Part shown: positions 7,474 through 16,315 of the stretch, piece after piece
Position numbering within the stretch: position 1 is the stretch's first letter
How the letters are laid out: every line of letters begins with the position of its first letter
Origin: Nostoc sp. RI_552
GTDB taxonomy: Bacteria; Cyanobacteriota; Cyanobacteriia; Cyanobacteriales; Nostocaceae
Direction of reading: 5' to 3'
Length of the DNA stretch: 37,179 nucleotides
Assembly (NCBI GenBank): GCA_016124525.1
Contig: WGNO01000047.1
Location: forward strand, 1 to 37,179
Notes under the pieces: model-generated
The model's input: only the letters and a program-made list of their open reading frames with translations
What the model was told of the DNA's origin: nothing
Databases searched by the model: none
Translations under genes and position numbers: made by a program

Positions 7474-10116
7474 TTAACTTAGTGCTGTTTGCAAATCACT
7501 GTGGGCTCTTGCTAATGCTTCTGGTAGTTTGCTCGCATCGCGTCCGCCGGCTTGGGCTAAGTTGGGTTTACCTCCGCCACCACCACCGCAGATTTTAGCG
7601 ATCGCATTGACAAATTTACCAGCTTGCAGTCCTTTTTTGTTCACTTCTGGGCTAAAAGCTGCAACTATACTTACTTTCCCGGCTTCAGGAATAGAACCCA
7701 GCACCACTGCACCGTTACCAATTTTTTGCAGTAGTCTTTCAGCGGCGTTTTTTAATGATTCGGGGTCAACATCTTCCATTGGCGCTACCAAAATTTGATG
7801 ATTGCCTACTGGTTCTACTGTTTGTAGTAAACTGTCGGATTTGGCGATGGCTAACTGTGATTTCAGTGTTGCGATTTGCTTTTCACTGTTTCTCAGTTCG
7901 TTTTGCACAGTGGTAATTCTCTCTGGTAGTTCTTCTGGTTTGACTTTAAAGCGATCGCTTAAATCTTTCACTACTTTATCTCGAACATTGAGATAATCTA
8001 AGATGGCAGGGCCCGAGACAGCTTCAATGCGTCGCACTCCCGAAGCCACACCAGCCTCGGAAATAATTTTAAAGATGCCAATTTCCGCAGTATTACTTAC
8101 ATGAGTGCCGCCGCAAAGTTCCATTGATACCCCAGGAAAGTCAATCACTCGCACTTCTTCTCCGTATTTTTCACCAAACATAGCTACAGCCCCCCTATTC
8201 TTTGCTTCTGCTAATGGTAATATTGCTACATGGGCGGTATGCGCTTCACTAATCCATGTGTTTACCTGTTGTTCAATTTGCTGGACTTCTTCTGGTGTCA
8301 AGGCGCGGGGACAGTTAAAGTCAAAACGCAATCTGTCGAAGGAAACAAGGGAACCGGCTTGAGATATAGTATCATCGAGAATTTTCTTTAACGCCGCTTG
8401 TAATAAATGGGTTGCTGTATGATTAGCTTGGGCGCGACGACGACAAGGGCGATCAATTTGAGCGGTCACAATATCTCCTATGCGGATTGTGCCGCGTTCA
8501 ATGCGTCCAAAATGAACAAAAAAATCAGATTCTTTTTTTACGTCTTCTACACGCATTACTGCAATATCACTGGAGATGTAACCGCGATCGCTTATTTGTC
8601 CTCCAGATTCGGCATAAAATGGGGTTTGATTGAGAACAATTTGTACTTCTGTCCCGGCTTCTGCTTCTTCTTGATAAATCCCATCTACTAATATGGCTTG
8701 GACCGTCGCAGTGGCCGCAGGTTGGGTATAACCTAAAAATTCCGTGGCGTGGATATGTTCTGCTAACTTATCCAGGGAACCTTGCACGGTTAAATCAATG
8801 GTTTCGTGGGCAGCTTTAGCACGTTTCACCTGCTTTTGCATTTCCCCATCAAATCCAGCTTCATCAACGGTGAGGTGATTTTCTACGGCGATTTCTTGGG
8901 TCAATTCCAGAGGGAAACCGAAGGTATCATATAAAGTGAAGGCACTTTCACCGCTAATTTGGGTTTTGCCTTGCTGTTTAACCTCTTGGATGATTTCTGC
9001 GAGCAGTTTTTCCCCTCTATCTAATGTTCTCAGGAAATTGGCTTCTTCCCGTTGCAATTCGGCTTTGATTGGTGCTTCTCGTTGCCGGACGTTGGGGTAA
9101 GCTGATTCTGAAAGAGTGATGGCGGTTTCGGCAACTTGGGCAATAAATTCGCCATTAATGCCAATTAATCGCCCATGACGCACCACCCGGCGAATTAATC
9201 GCCGCAGTACATAACCTCTTCCCACATTGGAAGCGCGAATTTCATCAGCAATCATGTGAACAACAGAACGCACATGATCACCAATGACTTTGAGGGAAAC
9301 TTGGGTGTTCTCGTCACTGCTGTGGTAATCAATTCCGGCAATTTGCGCTGCTGTCTGAATAATCGGAAAAATCAGGTCAGTTTCGTAGTTATTCGGTACT
9401 TGTTGGAGGATTTGCGCCATCCTTTCCAATCCCATACCGGTGTCAATATTCTTGCTTTGCAATGGTGTCAAATTACCTGAAATATCCCGGTTATATTGCA
9501 TGAATACAAGATTATAAAATTCAATAAACCGGGTATCGTCTTCTAAATCAATGTTTTCATCACCGAGTTCCGGGTGAAAGTCATAATAAATTTCCGAACA
9601 AGGTCCACAGGGTCCAGTGGGGCCAGATACCCAAAAGTTATCATCTGCGCCCATGCGTTTAATTCTGGCTTCTGGTACACCGATGTCATCGCGCCAAATA
9701 TTATAAGCTTCATCATCTTCTTCAAAGACGCTGACTACCAGATGTTGTGAAGGTAATCCAAAAATTTTAGTGGATAACTCCCAACCCCAGGTGATCGCTT
9801 GTGGTTTAAAATAGTCACCAAAGCTGAAGTTACCCAACATCTCAAAGAATGTGTGATGTCTTTTGGTGCGTCCGACGTTTTCAATGTCGTTGGTACGGAT
9901 GCATTTTTGGGAAGTGGTGGCTCGACAAAATTCTGGCGTGCGTTGCCCAAGGAATATCGGTTTAAATGGTAGCATCCCGGCGATGGTCAGCAGCACGGTG
10001 GGGTCTTCTGGTACGAGAGAAGCGCTTGGGAGAATTTGATGTCCTCGTTCAGCAAAAAACTTGAGAAATAAGTTGCGAATTTCGTTACCGCTGAGTTTCT
10101 GGGGGTTGGAAGGCAT
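7474..10116 (-). CDS. alaS: Alanyl-tRNA synthetase
   Basis: It charges tRNA-Ala and clears mischarged Ser or Gly. The 880-residue protein has the full domain order. A class II catalytic core begins near residue 6, with motif 2 RHHTFFEMLGNFSFG (86-100). The editing domain has the zinc-type HTATH and the downstream CGGTH motifs. The C-Ala domain ends with the glycine-run GGGGGGKPNLAQAGG. Cyanobacterial homologues begin M-x-S-N-P-Q, so I start at the ATG at 10116 rather than at a TTG seven codons upstream. No Shine-Dalgarno is visible. It is monocistronic, with long gaps on both sides. Three HIP1 octamers occur inside it. Confidence 0.97.
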   Translation of the reverse strand: MPSNPQKLSGNEIRNLFLKFFAERGHQILPSASLVPEDPTVLLTIAGMLPFKPIFLGQRTPEFCRATTSQKCIRTNDIENVGRTKRHHTFFEMLGNFSFGDYFKPQAITWGWELSTKIFGLPSQHLVVSVFEEDDEAYNIWRDDIGVPEARIKRMGADDNFWVSGPTGPCGPCSEIYYDFHPELGDENIDLEDDTRFIEFYNLVFMQYNRDISGNLTPLQSKNIDTGMGLERMAQILQQVPNNYETDLIFPIIQTAAQIAGIDYHSSDENTQVSLKVIGDHVRSVVHMIADEIRASNVGRGYVLRRLIRRVVRHGRLIGINGEFIAQVAETAITLSESAYPNVRQREAPIKAELQREEANFLRTLDRGEKLLAEIIQEVKQQGKTQISGESAFTLYDTFGFPLELTQEIAVENHLTVDEAGFDGEMQKQVKRAKAAHETIDLTVQGSLDKLAEHIHATEFLGYTQPAATATVQAILVDGIYQEEAEAGTEVQIVLNQTPFYAESGGQISDRGYISSDIAVMRVEDVKKESDFFVHFGRIERGTIRIGDIVTAQIDRPCRRRAQANHTATHLLQAALKKILDDTISQAGSLVSFDRLRFDFNCPRALTPEEVQQIEQQVNTWISEAHTAHVAILPLAEAKNRGAVAMFGEKYGEEVRVIDFPGVSMELCGGTHVSNTAEIGIFKIISEAGVASGVRRIEAVSGPAILDYLNVRDKVVKDLSDRFKVKPEELPERITTVQNELRNSEKQIATLKSQLAIAKSDSLLQTVEPVGNHQILVAPMEDVDPESLKNAAERLLQKIGNGAVVLGSIPEAGKVSIVAAFSPEVNKKGLQAGKFVNAIAKICGGGGGGKPNLAQAGGRDASKLPEALARAHSDLQTALS

Positions 10117-10447
10117 GGGTTGAAAAAATAGTTTCAATAATTGCTTTTATAGAAAAAGTATGCCGCAGATGGGGCATCTCTACCATAAGTGAGCTAGGGC
10201 TAGGATGGGTATCTATTAAGTGTATTTGCATAAGTGGTTATATATATTTTTTTTGGCATTATATTTTTGCATTTTTCTTGAGTTGACTGCTAGTTGATTT
10301 TGCCCATAGGCATTTATGTAGGCTATTCTCTATTTTTCTATATGTGGATGTCACATTTACCTAACTTTAGTCAGATGAGGAATTGCTGTCTACACCTATA
10401 ATATTTGCTTAAGCAATAAAAATACAATTTATTTACGGAGGTTTCTA
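10117..10447 (+). promoter_or_regulatory. Intergenic region with candidate promoter and palindrome before the HMA gene
   Basis: This 331-bp AT-rich gap carries the divergent starts of alaS and the HMA gene. A perfect -10 hexamer TATAAT lies at 10397-10402, without a good -35. Immediately downstream is a perfect 12-bp palindrome TTGCTTAAGCAA (10405-10416), placed where a repressor would block transcription. GGAGG (10437-10441) is the ribosome binding site of the HMA gene. Metal control is inference from the downstream gene. Confidence 0.4.
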
Positions 10448-10648
10448 ATGGCACTAAAACTCAAGGTTACGGATATTTCTTGTGAGAAGTGTGCGGAAAA
10501 AATCACTGAATCTATTCATGTCATGGAACCTAATGCTCTGGTAAATGTAGATGTTAAAGACAAAACAGTCACTGTGGAATCTTCTGCTGCTGAGGAATCC
10601 ATTAAACAGGTAATTGTTGCAGCTGGTTTTCACATTGAAGGCTATTGA
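10448..10648 (+). CDS. Small heavy-metal-associated (HMA) domain protein
   Basis: A 66-residue protein made of a single HMA domain (beta-alpha-beta-beta-alpha-beta), as in Atx1/CopZ copper chaperones. The metal loop reads D-I-S-C-E-K-C (residues 9-15), so both Cys of C-x2-C are present but the usual Met two residues before the first Cys is Ile. The core then shows VNVDVKDKTVTVES and ends in A-G-F-H, typical of the fold. It probably binds Cu(I) or a similar soft metal and hands it to a P-type ATPase, but no ATPase gene is adjacent. GGAGG lies six bases before the ATG. The upstream palindrome suggests regulated expression. Confidence 0.82.
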   Translation: MALKLKVTDISCEKCAEKITESIHVMEPNALVNVDVKDKTVTVESSAAEESIKQVIVAAGFHIEGY

Positions 10649-10824
10649 TTATAATTTCTGTGTTTACCGAAAATTGGATATACTATTACCTGTGGTATTT
10701 AGCTATATGTATTTATTCACATCAAGTAAATAAATATTAAATAAATATTTTTCCATACTATAACCTAGCTAAATATTTAGCCAGATAAATCATCAAATTC
10801 CAGACTCAAGAAATTAAATTGAAT

Positions 10825-11505
10825 TTAACTACCAGAATCATCAATCACACGTTGACAATCAATGACGGAGGCGCGTTCTTGCATGGCTTTGACTAAAGCT
10901 TCGTAACTTGACCAATTTTCTTGGAGTAAGGTTTTAGCTTGGAGAAAATGAAATTTTTGTTTCTGTAAAGATTGTGATTGAGAAAAACCCAAGGCTGCTA
11001 AAACTCCGGCTAATTTGCTTTTGTCATCAGCGCCACCTTCCGCATGAAGATAAACTAAAGTTTCTGCTACGATACCAGCCATCCAAATTGTACAATAGCG
11101 GTCTAGGATTTGGGTGCTAATTGTCCCTTGTTCTAATTGAGATGCTAATTGACTATCATCAAATCTCACACCACCTTGTCCCGGTTGCTTTTGTTGCCAA
11201 GCTTCCCAAGCGTTCAGTGCATAGTCAGTTATGGGAACATTTAGCAGATGGGCTGCGAGAAAATGACCAGCTTCGTGGTGAATAATGCGATTGCGGTGTT
11301 GGGGAGAGAGCCCAGCGATCCAATCTAAGATTATTGTACCGCTTTGACCTTGGAAATTAAAATTATCGAGAGTGGCTATTCCTAAAATAGTGAAGGTAGC
11401 AATTGCTGGTACTGCTGGGGACAAGTGAATTAATGGACCCAACAAGACAGAAAAAGTCATCAGAAAGATAGATATTGCAACTAAATTTAAGGCAGTCTGA
11501 CTCAT
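10825..11505 (-). CDS. M41 (FtsH)-like membrane metallopeptidase without an ATPase domain
   Basis: A 226-residue protein with two N-terminal hydrophobic segments (about 8-28 and 31-47) and a zinc-protease motif HHEAGH (HEAGH at 77-81), followed by FLAAHLLNVPITDYALNAW. This spacing matches the peptidase M41 domain of FtsH. A later GGADD (about 156-160) could supply the third zinc ligand. The AAA+ domain that normally feeds FtsH is absent, so it is either a stand-alone membrane protease, a subunit working with another ATPase, or a regulator. It starts at ATG 11505. It follows the 161-residue gene by 23 bp, across a heptamer repeat, which suggests one transcript. Confidence 0.72.
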   Translation of the reverse strand: MSQTALNLVAISIFLMTFSVLLGPLIHLSPAVPAIATFTILGIATLDNFNFQGQSGTIILDWIAGLSPQHRNRIIHHEAGHFLAAHLLNVPITDYALNAWEAWQQKQPGQGGVRFDDSQLASQLEQGTISTQILDRYCTIWMAGIVAETLVYLHAEGGADDKSKLAGVLAALGFSQSQSLQKQKFHFLQAKTLLQENWSSYEALVKAMQERASVIDCQRVIDDSGS

Positions 11506-11518
11506 AAGGTTTTTTAGA

Positions 11519-11550
11519 TTCTTAATTCTTAATTCTTAATTCTTAATTCT
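11519..11550. repeat. Heptamer tandem repeat (TTCTTAA x4)
   Basis: Four perfect copies of TTCTTAA (11519-11546) plus a partial unit. It is an STRR of the kind found in heterocystous cyanobacteria. It fills the spacer between two minus-strand genes and encodes the last residues (I-K-N) and the stop codon of the upstream one. Confidence 0.85.
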
Positions 11551-12014
11551 CTAAGTTCTTGACACTTGGCTTCTGCCGCTTGATAAGCTGCTAAATAATC
11601 TTGACCACCCAACATCACGTCACCGTAATATTCATAGGGTGGATCACCATAAATGGGTAATGGGTTGTCTTCTGGGTAATCTTCTTTTGATTCTTCAATA
11701 ATCGCTTTTAATTGCTTGATGCCAAAGCTTTGTGCGGCGAAGTACCAAAGTTTTTCTGGGGTTTGGTGGAGGTGTGGCAAGGTGGGGTCAATAATAGTAA
11801 CAATAGTCTCGCTGACCGGGGCGGCGCTTAATTCCATCCAACTATGTTCAATGGGTTGGCATGGCATTTCACCAATGACTAAAAATCCCTGCACATATTT
11901 GGCTTTTTCTGTGGCTAATACTGCTTTGTAAGCATTATCAAATGGCTGATTGGCTTTACTTTTGATGCTTTTAGCAATTTCCATTGAAAGTGTTTCATTC
12001 AATGCTTTGTTCAT
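11529..12014 (-). CDS. Hypothetical protein, partner of the M41-like peptidase
   Basis: A 161-residue soluble acidic protein of no recognised family. It has an N-terminal basic-amphipathic stretch (about 8-35), a central beta-rich part (GFLVIGEMPCQPIEHSWMEL, VSETIVTIIDPTLPHL), then a Pro/Tyr-rich loop with YGDPPYEYYGD and a C-terminal helix (DYLAAYQAAEAKCQELREL). The last codons and the stop lie in a heptamer repeat, so repeat changes would alter the C-terminus. It starts at ATG 12014 with no clear Shine-Dalgarno. It precedes the M41-like gene by 23 bp on the same strand, which suggests joint function, perhaps as substrate or adaptor. This is inference from position only. Confidence 0.6.
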   Translation of the reverse strand: MNKALNETLSMEIAKSIKSKANQPFDNAYKAVLATEKAKYVQGFLVIGEMPCQPIEHSWMELSAAPVSETIVTIIDPTLPHLHQTPEKLWYFAAQSFGIKQLKAIIEESKEDYPEDNPLPIYGDPPYEYYGDVMLGGQDYLAAYQAAEAKCQELRELRIKN

Positions 12015-12096
12015 TTAGGGCGACGATTAGAGCAGTGACTATAATATATTAACATTTGTATCTATCTAGCTAGGTAAGTTTTTGCGAGGAGAGTTT

Positions 12097-13659
12097 TTAC
12101 TCTACAGTAATTAAAGGCTTGGGTATATCAGTTTTTTGCCGCACTGATTGCTTTGTGATGAGTTCTACAAGGTCCATGCCGTTACTGATTACTCCGGGTA
12201 CACTGGGATACCCCGCTGTGGCCCCGACAAGAAAGAGGTTAGGCAATTCTGTTGTATATCCTAAGCGGTTTAAGCCCACTTGTTCAGGTACTAATTTTGC
12301 ACCGTAAATATTACCTTGGGGTTGTCCTAAATAAAATTCGCTGGTGGTGGGTGTACCAGAAATTTTCATCCGGGCGTAGTTGTCTACGTCTGGGATTAAA
12401 TTTCGGACACTGGTCATGATTTGCTGGTAAAATTCGCGTTTTTTGGCTTTATAGCCTTTGGGATTACTTTGGTGCAAATATTTAAATGGGGCATAAGGAC
12501 AGATTGTGGCAATTTCTAGGATATGATGCCCTGGTGGTGCAATTCCTGGTTCTCTAGATTTCATGGTTGGACAAGAAAGGAAGATCCACGGTTGGCTGAG
12601 GTCACCCTGAAGTTGGCGTTCGTATTCATTGTTTAAATTACCTGTGGGGTAGTACCAAAGATTCCAATTACCAATTCCATATTTTTGGGGTTGAAAGCGG
12701 CTGTCTAAACCTAAGTAGATATTAAAAACACTAGCTGAGTATTGGTAATTGGTGAGGCGTTGGTATTCTCTGTGAGTTAAGGCTTTTTTATTGTGCATTA
12801 ATTGGACAGTTAATTTGGGGTCAAGGTCACTGATATAAGCGTAGTTGGCTTTGTAGGTTTGAGTACCAGCTATGACGCTTTCTACTTTGTTGTGATTAAT
12901 TTCAATATGGGTCACGGGGGTGGAATATTTAATCACGCTGCCTGCTGTGGTGATGGCATCAGTAATAGTGTCTACAAAGGATTTAAAATGATGTCTGGGG
13001 TAGTAAGCGCCCTCTGAGTAGTCCCAAACTAGGGAAGTATGGGTGATTAGGGCGATTTGATTGGGTGGTAGTGCATAGTCACCACTTTGCCCCGCTAGCA
13101 GTGCTTGTAATTTGGGTGATAAGCCAACATGGTTATATAAATCTTGCAAAGTCCATGTCCGCTTTTTATACAAGTTGAGATATTTTGGCAATTTGAACCA
13201 GTCACTCCACTGGCGATTAAACCAGTGTATTTCTTGCACTAGGCTATGAATTTCTTGATGGATTTGCTGAATTTGATTACAGTAGCGGTTAATGGCATCA
13301 GTTTCTTCGGGAAAGGTGGAGAGTAGACGCGTTCGCAGATTTTCCCATCCTAAGGGAATTTTAAAATTTACTTCTGGTGTAATTACTCGGTCTATACAGT
13401 CTGGGTCGAGGCTATTAAAGGCGACATTGCGCTGAATGTAATTGAGGAATTGCCCTATGGTTTGACTGGGGGCGCATTGAGAAATGTAGTGCACGTCTGC
13501 ACAAAAACTGTATTCGCCACAATCAAAAGTGTGGCAACAGCCACCGGGTAAGTAATGTTTTTCTAAAACTGCCACTCGATACCCTTGTTTAGTTAGGCAA
13601 GCCGCGGCTGAAAGTCCACCTAGTCCGGCTCCCAGAATGACATAATCGAAATTGTTCAT
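12097..13659 (-). CDS. FAD-dependent carotenoid/retinoid oxidoreductase (CrtI/CrtISO/RetSat family)
   Basis: A 520-residue flavoprotein. The N-terminus holds the dinucleotide-binding motif ILGAGLGGLSAA (G-x-G-x2-G at 10-15) followed by VAVLEKHYLPGGCCHTF, which contains the flavin-contacting E-K-x5-G-G. The C-terminus has GATAGYPSVPGVISNGMD, the FAD-binding end of the phytoene desaturase superfamily. This group includes carotene isomerase (CrtISO), ketolases (CrtO) and all-trans-retinol saturase, so the substrate may be a carotenoid or another polyene; I cannot choose. The C-G-G-C-C loop near residue 40 resembles the retinol-saturase side more than CrtI. It starts at ATG 13659 without a visible Shine-Dalgarno and shows no close carotenoid gene partner. 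Confidence 0.82.
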   Translation of the reverse strand: MNNFDYVILGAGLGGLSAAACLTKQGYRVAVLEKHYLPGGCCHTFDCGEYSFCADVHYISQCAPSQTIGQFLNYIQRNVAFNSLDPDCIDRVITPEVNFKIPLGWENLRTRLLSTFPEETDAINRYCNQIQQIHQEIHSLVQEIHWFNRQWSDWFKLPKYLNLYKKRTWTLQDLYNHVGLSPKLQALLAGQSGDYALPPNQIALITHTSLVWDYSEGAYYPRHHFKSFVDTITDAITTAGSVIKYSTPVTHIEINHNKVESVIAGTQTYKANYAYISDLDPKLTVQLMHNKKALTHREYQRLTNYQYSASVFNIYLGLDSRFQPQKYGIGNWNLWYYPTGNLNNEYERQLQGDLSQPWIFLSCPTMKSREPGIAPPGHHILEIATICPYAPFKYLHQSNPKGYKAKKREFYQQIMTSVRNLIPDVDNYARMKISGTPTTSEFYLGQPQGNIYGAKLVPEQVGLNRLGYTTELPNLFLVGATAGYPSVPGVISNGMDLVELITKQSVRQKTDIPKPLITVE

Positions 13660-13835
13660 GATATTTTGTTCAGGTTTGTTTTGTATGTTTACCTGCCCAA
13701 TTAGTTCTTATGTCATTCTCAGCAATTGAGGAAGGTTAGTTGTCTAACTCAAGTTAGAATAGCTAAATTCTTGGGTGAGATTTTAGTTACTCCACATTTT
13801 GGGGTGTCATTAATAAGGGATGAGGATTAAGAGTT

Positions 13836-14414
13836 TTAATTTAAATGTGCTAGGTGAGGAATTAAAGTTTTTAAAGCTTTACCTCGATGGCTAATTGACT
13901 TTTTTAATTCTTGCGACATTTCTGCAAAGGTCAATTGCTTTTCTGGTACGTAAAATATGGGGTCGTAACCAAAACCATTTTTACCACGGGGTGCATGAAG
14001 AATTTCGCCGCGACATATGCTTTCAGATTCTAAAGCAATCGTACCATCGGGGCGAGCGATGGCGATGGCGCAGACAAATTGAGCTTGGCGATTGACTGCG
14101 TTACCTAGTTCTTTTAAGAGTCTAGCAATACGGTCTGGGTCGCTGGTGCCATAACGTGCTGAATATATTCCTGGTGCGCCGTTTAAAGCGTCTACTTCTA
14201 AACCAGAATCGTCAGCGATGGCCCATTGTCCTGTAATTTGGGCAGTTTGGGAAGCTTTAAGACGAGCATTAGCAGCAAAGGTTTTGCCTGTTTCTTCAAT
14301 TTCTAATTCTTCTGGTTTTAAAGTTAATTGCCAACCAGAATTGGCTAGATAGGCTTGCATTTCCCTTAGTTTACCGGGATTGTTTGTAGCTACTACGAGT
14401 AATTTTGTCATCAT
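13836..14414 (-). CDS. rdgB: XTP/dITP (non-canonical purine NTP) pyrophosphatase
   Basis: It hydrolyses ITP, dITP and XTP to the monophosphates, keeping deaminated purines out of DNA and RNA. The 192-residue protein has the Ham1/RdgB motifs: V-A-T-N-N-P-G-K-L-R-E near the start, the metal-binding DDSGLEVDALNGAPGIYSAR around 68-88, KNGFGYDPIFYVPE (base recognition) and SHRGKAL near the C-terminus. Two consecutive ATG codons (14414 and 14411) are both possible starts. It lies downstream of the phosphohexomutase gene on the same strand, with 62 bp between them containing a perfect 12-bp hairpin (14438-14469), so cotranscription may be attenuated. Confidence 0.93.
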   Translation of the reverse strand: MMTKLLVVATNNPGKLREMQAYLANSGWQLTLKPEELEIEETGKTFAANARLKASQTAQITGQWAIADDSGLEVDALNGAPGIYSARYGTSDPDRIARLLKELGNAVNRQAQFVCAIAIARPDGTIALESESICRGEILHAPRGKNGFGYDPIFYVPEKQLTFAEMSQELKKSISHRGKALKTLIPHLAHLN

Positions 14415-14437
14415 GTTTTTACTTAATAGTTAACAGT

Positions 14438-14469
14438 TAACAGTTGTCATGGATTACTGACAACTGTTA
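14438..14469 (-). terminator. Perfect 12-bp hairpin between phosphohexomutase and rdgB
   Basis: TAACAGTTGTCA (14438-14449) pairs perfectly with TGACAACTGTTA (14458-14469) around an 8-nt loop. It sits between the two minus-strand genes. There is no clean U-run after it, so it could be a weak terminator, an mRNA-stability element or a DNA-level site. Confidence 0.5.
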
Positions 14470-14476
14470 GGCTATA

Positions 14477-15916
14477 TTATTCTGCCCAATTTTTCGCCCA
14501 AGCAAGGGTTTGATGCACTTGTTGAAGTGTCGGTGCTTCACAATACAGACGTAATACTGGTTCTGTACCGCTAAAGCGAATCATTAACCAGCTGTTGTCC
14601 GCTAGACGGAATTTGTAGCCGTCTATGGTTTGGCAATTAATTACGGCTTGATTGGCAATTTCTGTTAGTGGTTTGGTTTGTAGTTGTTGTAAAAGATGAG
14701 ATCGCACTTCCATGCTTGCCAAAGGTAAATCAATGCGATCATAAGCTGAAGTGAAATTTGTTTTTTGTTGTAAGGAGTGATGATAATTGCCTAAGTTTTG
14801 ACCAGATTCTACTATTGCTTCTAGGACATACAATGCTGATAGTAGGGCATCACGTTCGGGAATATGACTACCATAACCGATTCCTCCTGATTCTTCACCT
14901 CCTAATAATACGTCTGCTGCTAACATTCTGTCGGCGATGTATTTATATCCTACGGGGGTTTCAAAGACTGACAAGTTATGCAATTGTGCTACACGGGGAA
15001 TTAAGTCAGAGCCACTTACGGTTTTGACGATTTCACCGGTAAAGTTACGTTTTGCGGTTAAATGGTCAATTAATATGGGGATTAAGATTTGGGAACTCAA
15101 GAAGTTGGCGTTGCTATCTACTGCGGCTATGCGATCGCAGTCACCATCGAATACTAGTCCCACTGCTAAATTTGATTGATTTGTTTGACGGTGTGTTTTG
15201 ATTATTGAGAATAAACGAGTTAGGTATTTTGGTAAGGGTTCTGGAGCACCGCCTTCAAATAAAGGGTCGCGATCGCTGTTGATTTCGCGAACACCATCGC
15301 CTAGTAATTTACCTAATCCCCCAGATGCTGTACCGTGCATGACATCGGCAAATAATGTTAACTTACCACAAGCGATGGCTTCTTGAATTTTGCCAATATT
15401 CACTTTAGCTTTGAGGGCTGTGATGTAGCTTGTCCAGGGATTAAATTGTTCTTGTTTGCCGGGAGTGGCTACAGGAGAAGATGCACCTGTAGATAATAAA
15501 GTTTCTATTTCTTTGGTGATTTCTGGTGCTACTGAACCACCAAAATAACCCTTGACTTTTAATCCTAGATATGATCCAGGGTTATGACTGGCTGTAATTA
15601 CTAGCGCCCCCAAAGCGTTGAGTTCTTTAGCCGCCCAACTAAAAGCCGGAGTTGGCGCATAGGTTTCGCTTAATAAAACGTCAAATCCCATAGCGGCAAC
15701 AACATCGGCTACAGTACGAGCAAAGTTTTCCGCCATAAAGCGGCGATCGTAGCCGACAACAATTGTTTTGCTACCAACTATAGAGAAATAGCTATCATAT
15801 AATACTTTTGCGGCAGCTGGCGCCACCAATGCTAGCCGTTCAAATGTGAACTCATCACCAATAACACCCCGCCAACCGTCTGTGCCAAACTTAATAGATT
15901 TAGTAGCAACTGGCAT
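14477..15916 (-). CDS. Phosphoglucomutase/phosphomannomutase family enzyme
   Basis: An alpha-D-phosphohexomutase that interconverts 1- and 6-phosphosugars. All four signature loops are seen: the phosphoserine loop TASHNPGSYLG (catalytic S110), the Mg-binding DGDCDR (257-262), the sugar-binding GGEESGG (339-345) and the phosphate-binding RFSGTEP (447-453). At 479 residues it is the shorter bacterial type. Phosphoglucomutase (glycogen, sucrose and cell-wall glucose) and phosphomannomutase activities cannot be separated by eye; GEESGG is common in enzymes that accept glucose. The start is ATG 15916, with GAGG about eight bases upstream. It is followed by rdgB on the same strand. Confidence 0.9.
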   Translation of the reverse strand: MPVATKSIKFGTDGWRGVIGDEFTFERLALVAPAAAKVLYDSYFSIVGSKTIVVGYDRRFMAENFARTVADVVAAMGFDVLLSETYAPTPAFSWAAKELNALGALVITASHNPGSYLGLKVKGYFGGSVAPEITKEIETLLSTGASSPVATPGKQEQFNPWTSYITALKAKVNIGKIQEAIACGKLTLFADVMHGTASGGLGKLLGDGVREINSDRDPLFEGGAPEPLPKYLTRLFSIIKTHRQTNQSNLAVGLVFDGDCDRIAAVDSNANFLSSQILIPILIDHLTAKRNFTGEIVKTVSGSDLIPRVAQLHNLSVFETPVGYKYIADRMLAADVLLGGEESGGIGYGSHIPERDALLSALYVLEAIVESGQNLGNYHHSLQQKTNFTSAYDRIDLPLASMEVRSHLLQQLQTKPLTEIANQAVINCQTIDGYKFRLADNSWLMIRFSGTEPVLRLYCEAPTLQQVHQTLAWAKNWAE

Positions 15917-16315
15917 TAAGTTATCCTCACTATTTACGAGAGGATTTTAGCATTTGTTACAGGGATAAAAGCATAGTTAATTTTCACTTTAAAAAAGGTT
16001 TACAGTAAAATCTACAGTAATGATCATCGCTATTCAAGCCCCATGAATTTTTAGTAAGTGAAAGTGCATAATCACTTTCTTATAAGGTAACAAAAAAATA
16101 TGTAAAACTACATATGCAAATATCAAAAAACTGCTCTCGTCAATCACCGCTTAAGTATTTAAACTATTAATTAATAGCTAGATAATTCTACAAACGACTG
16201 GAAAACCTATACTTCTAATACTTTATTTAAGAAAACTGCATAGTAGGTCAACTTATGCTACAAATGTATTATACCATTACTGAAAATTACAAATACTACA
16301 AGCCTCAAATGACCG

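Noticed and set aside
8407..8691. Plus-strand open frames of 60-94 codons inside alaS
   Set aside because: They are antisense shadows of strongly conserved alanyl-tRNA synthetase sequence with no start signals.
11519..11550. CRISPR-like or satellite array
   Set aside because: The units are 7 bp and directly abutting, which is an STRR, not repeats with spacers.
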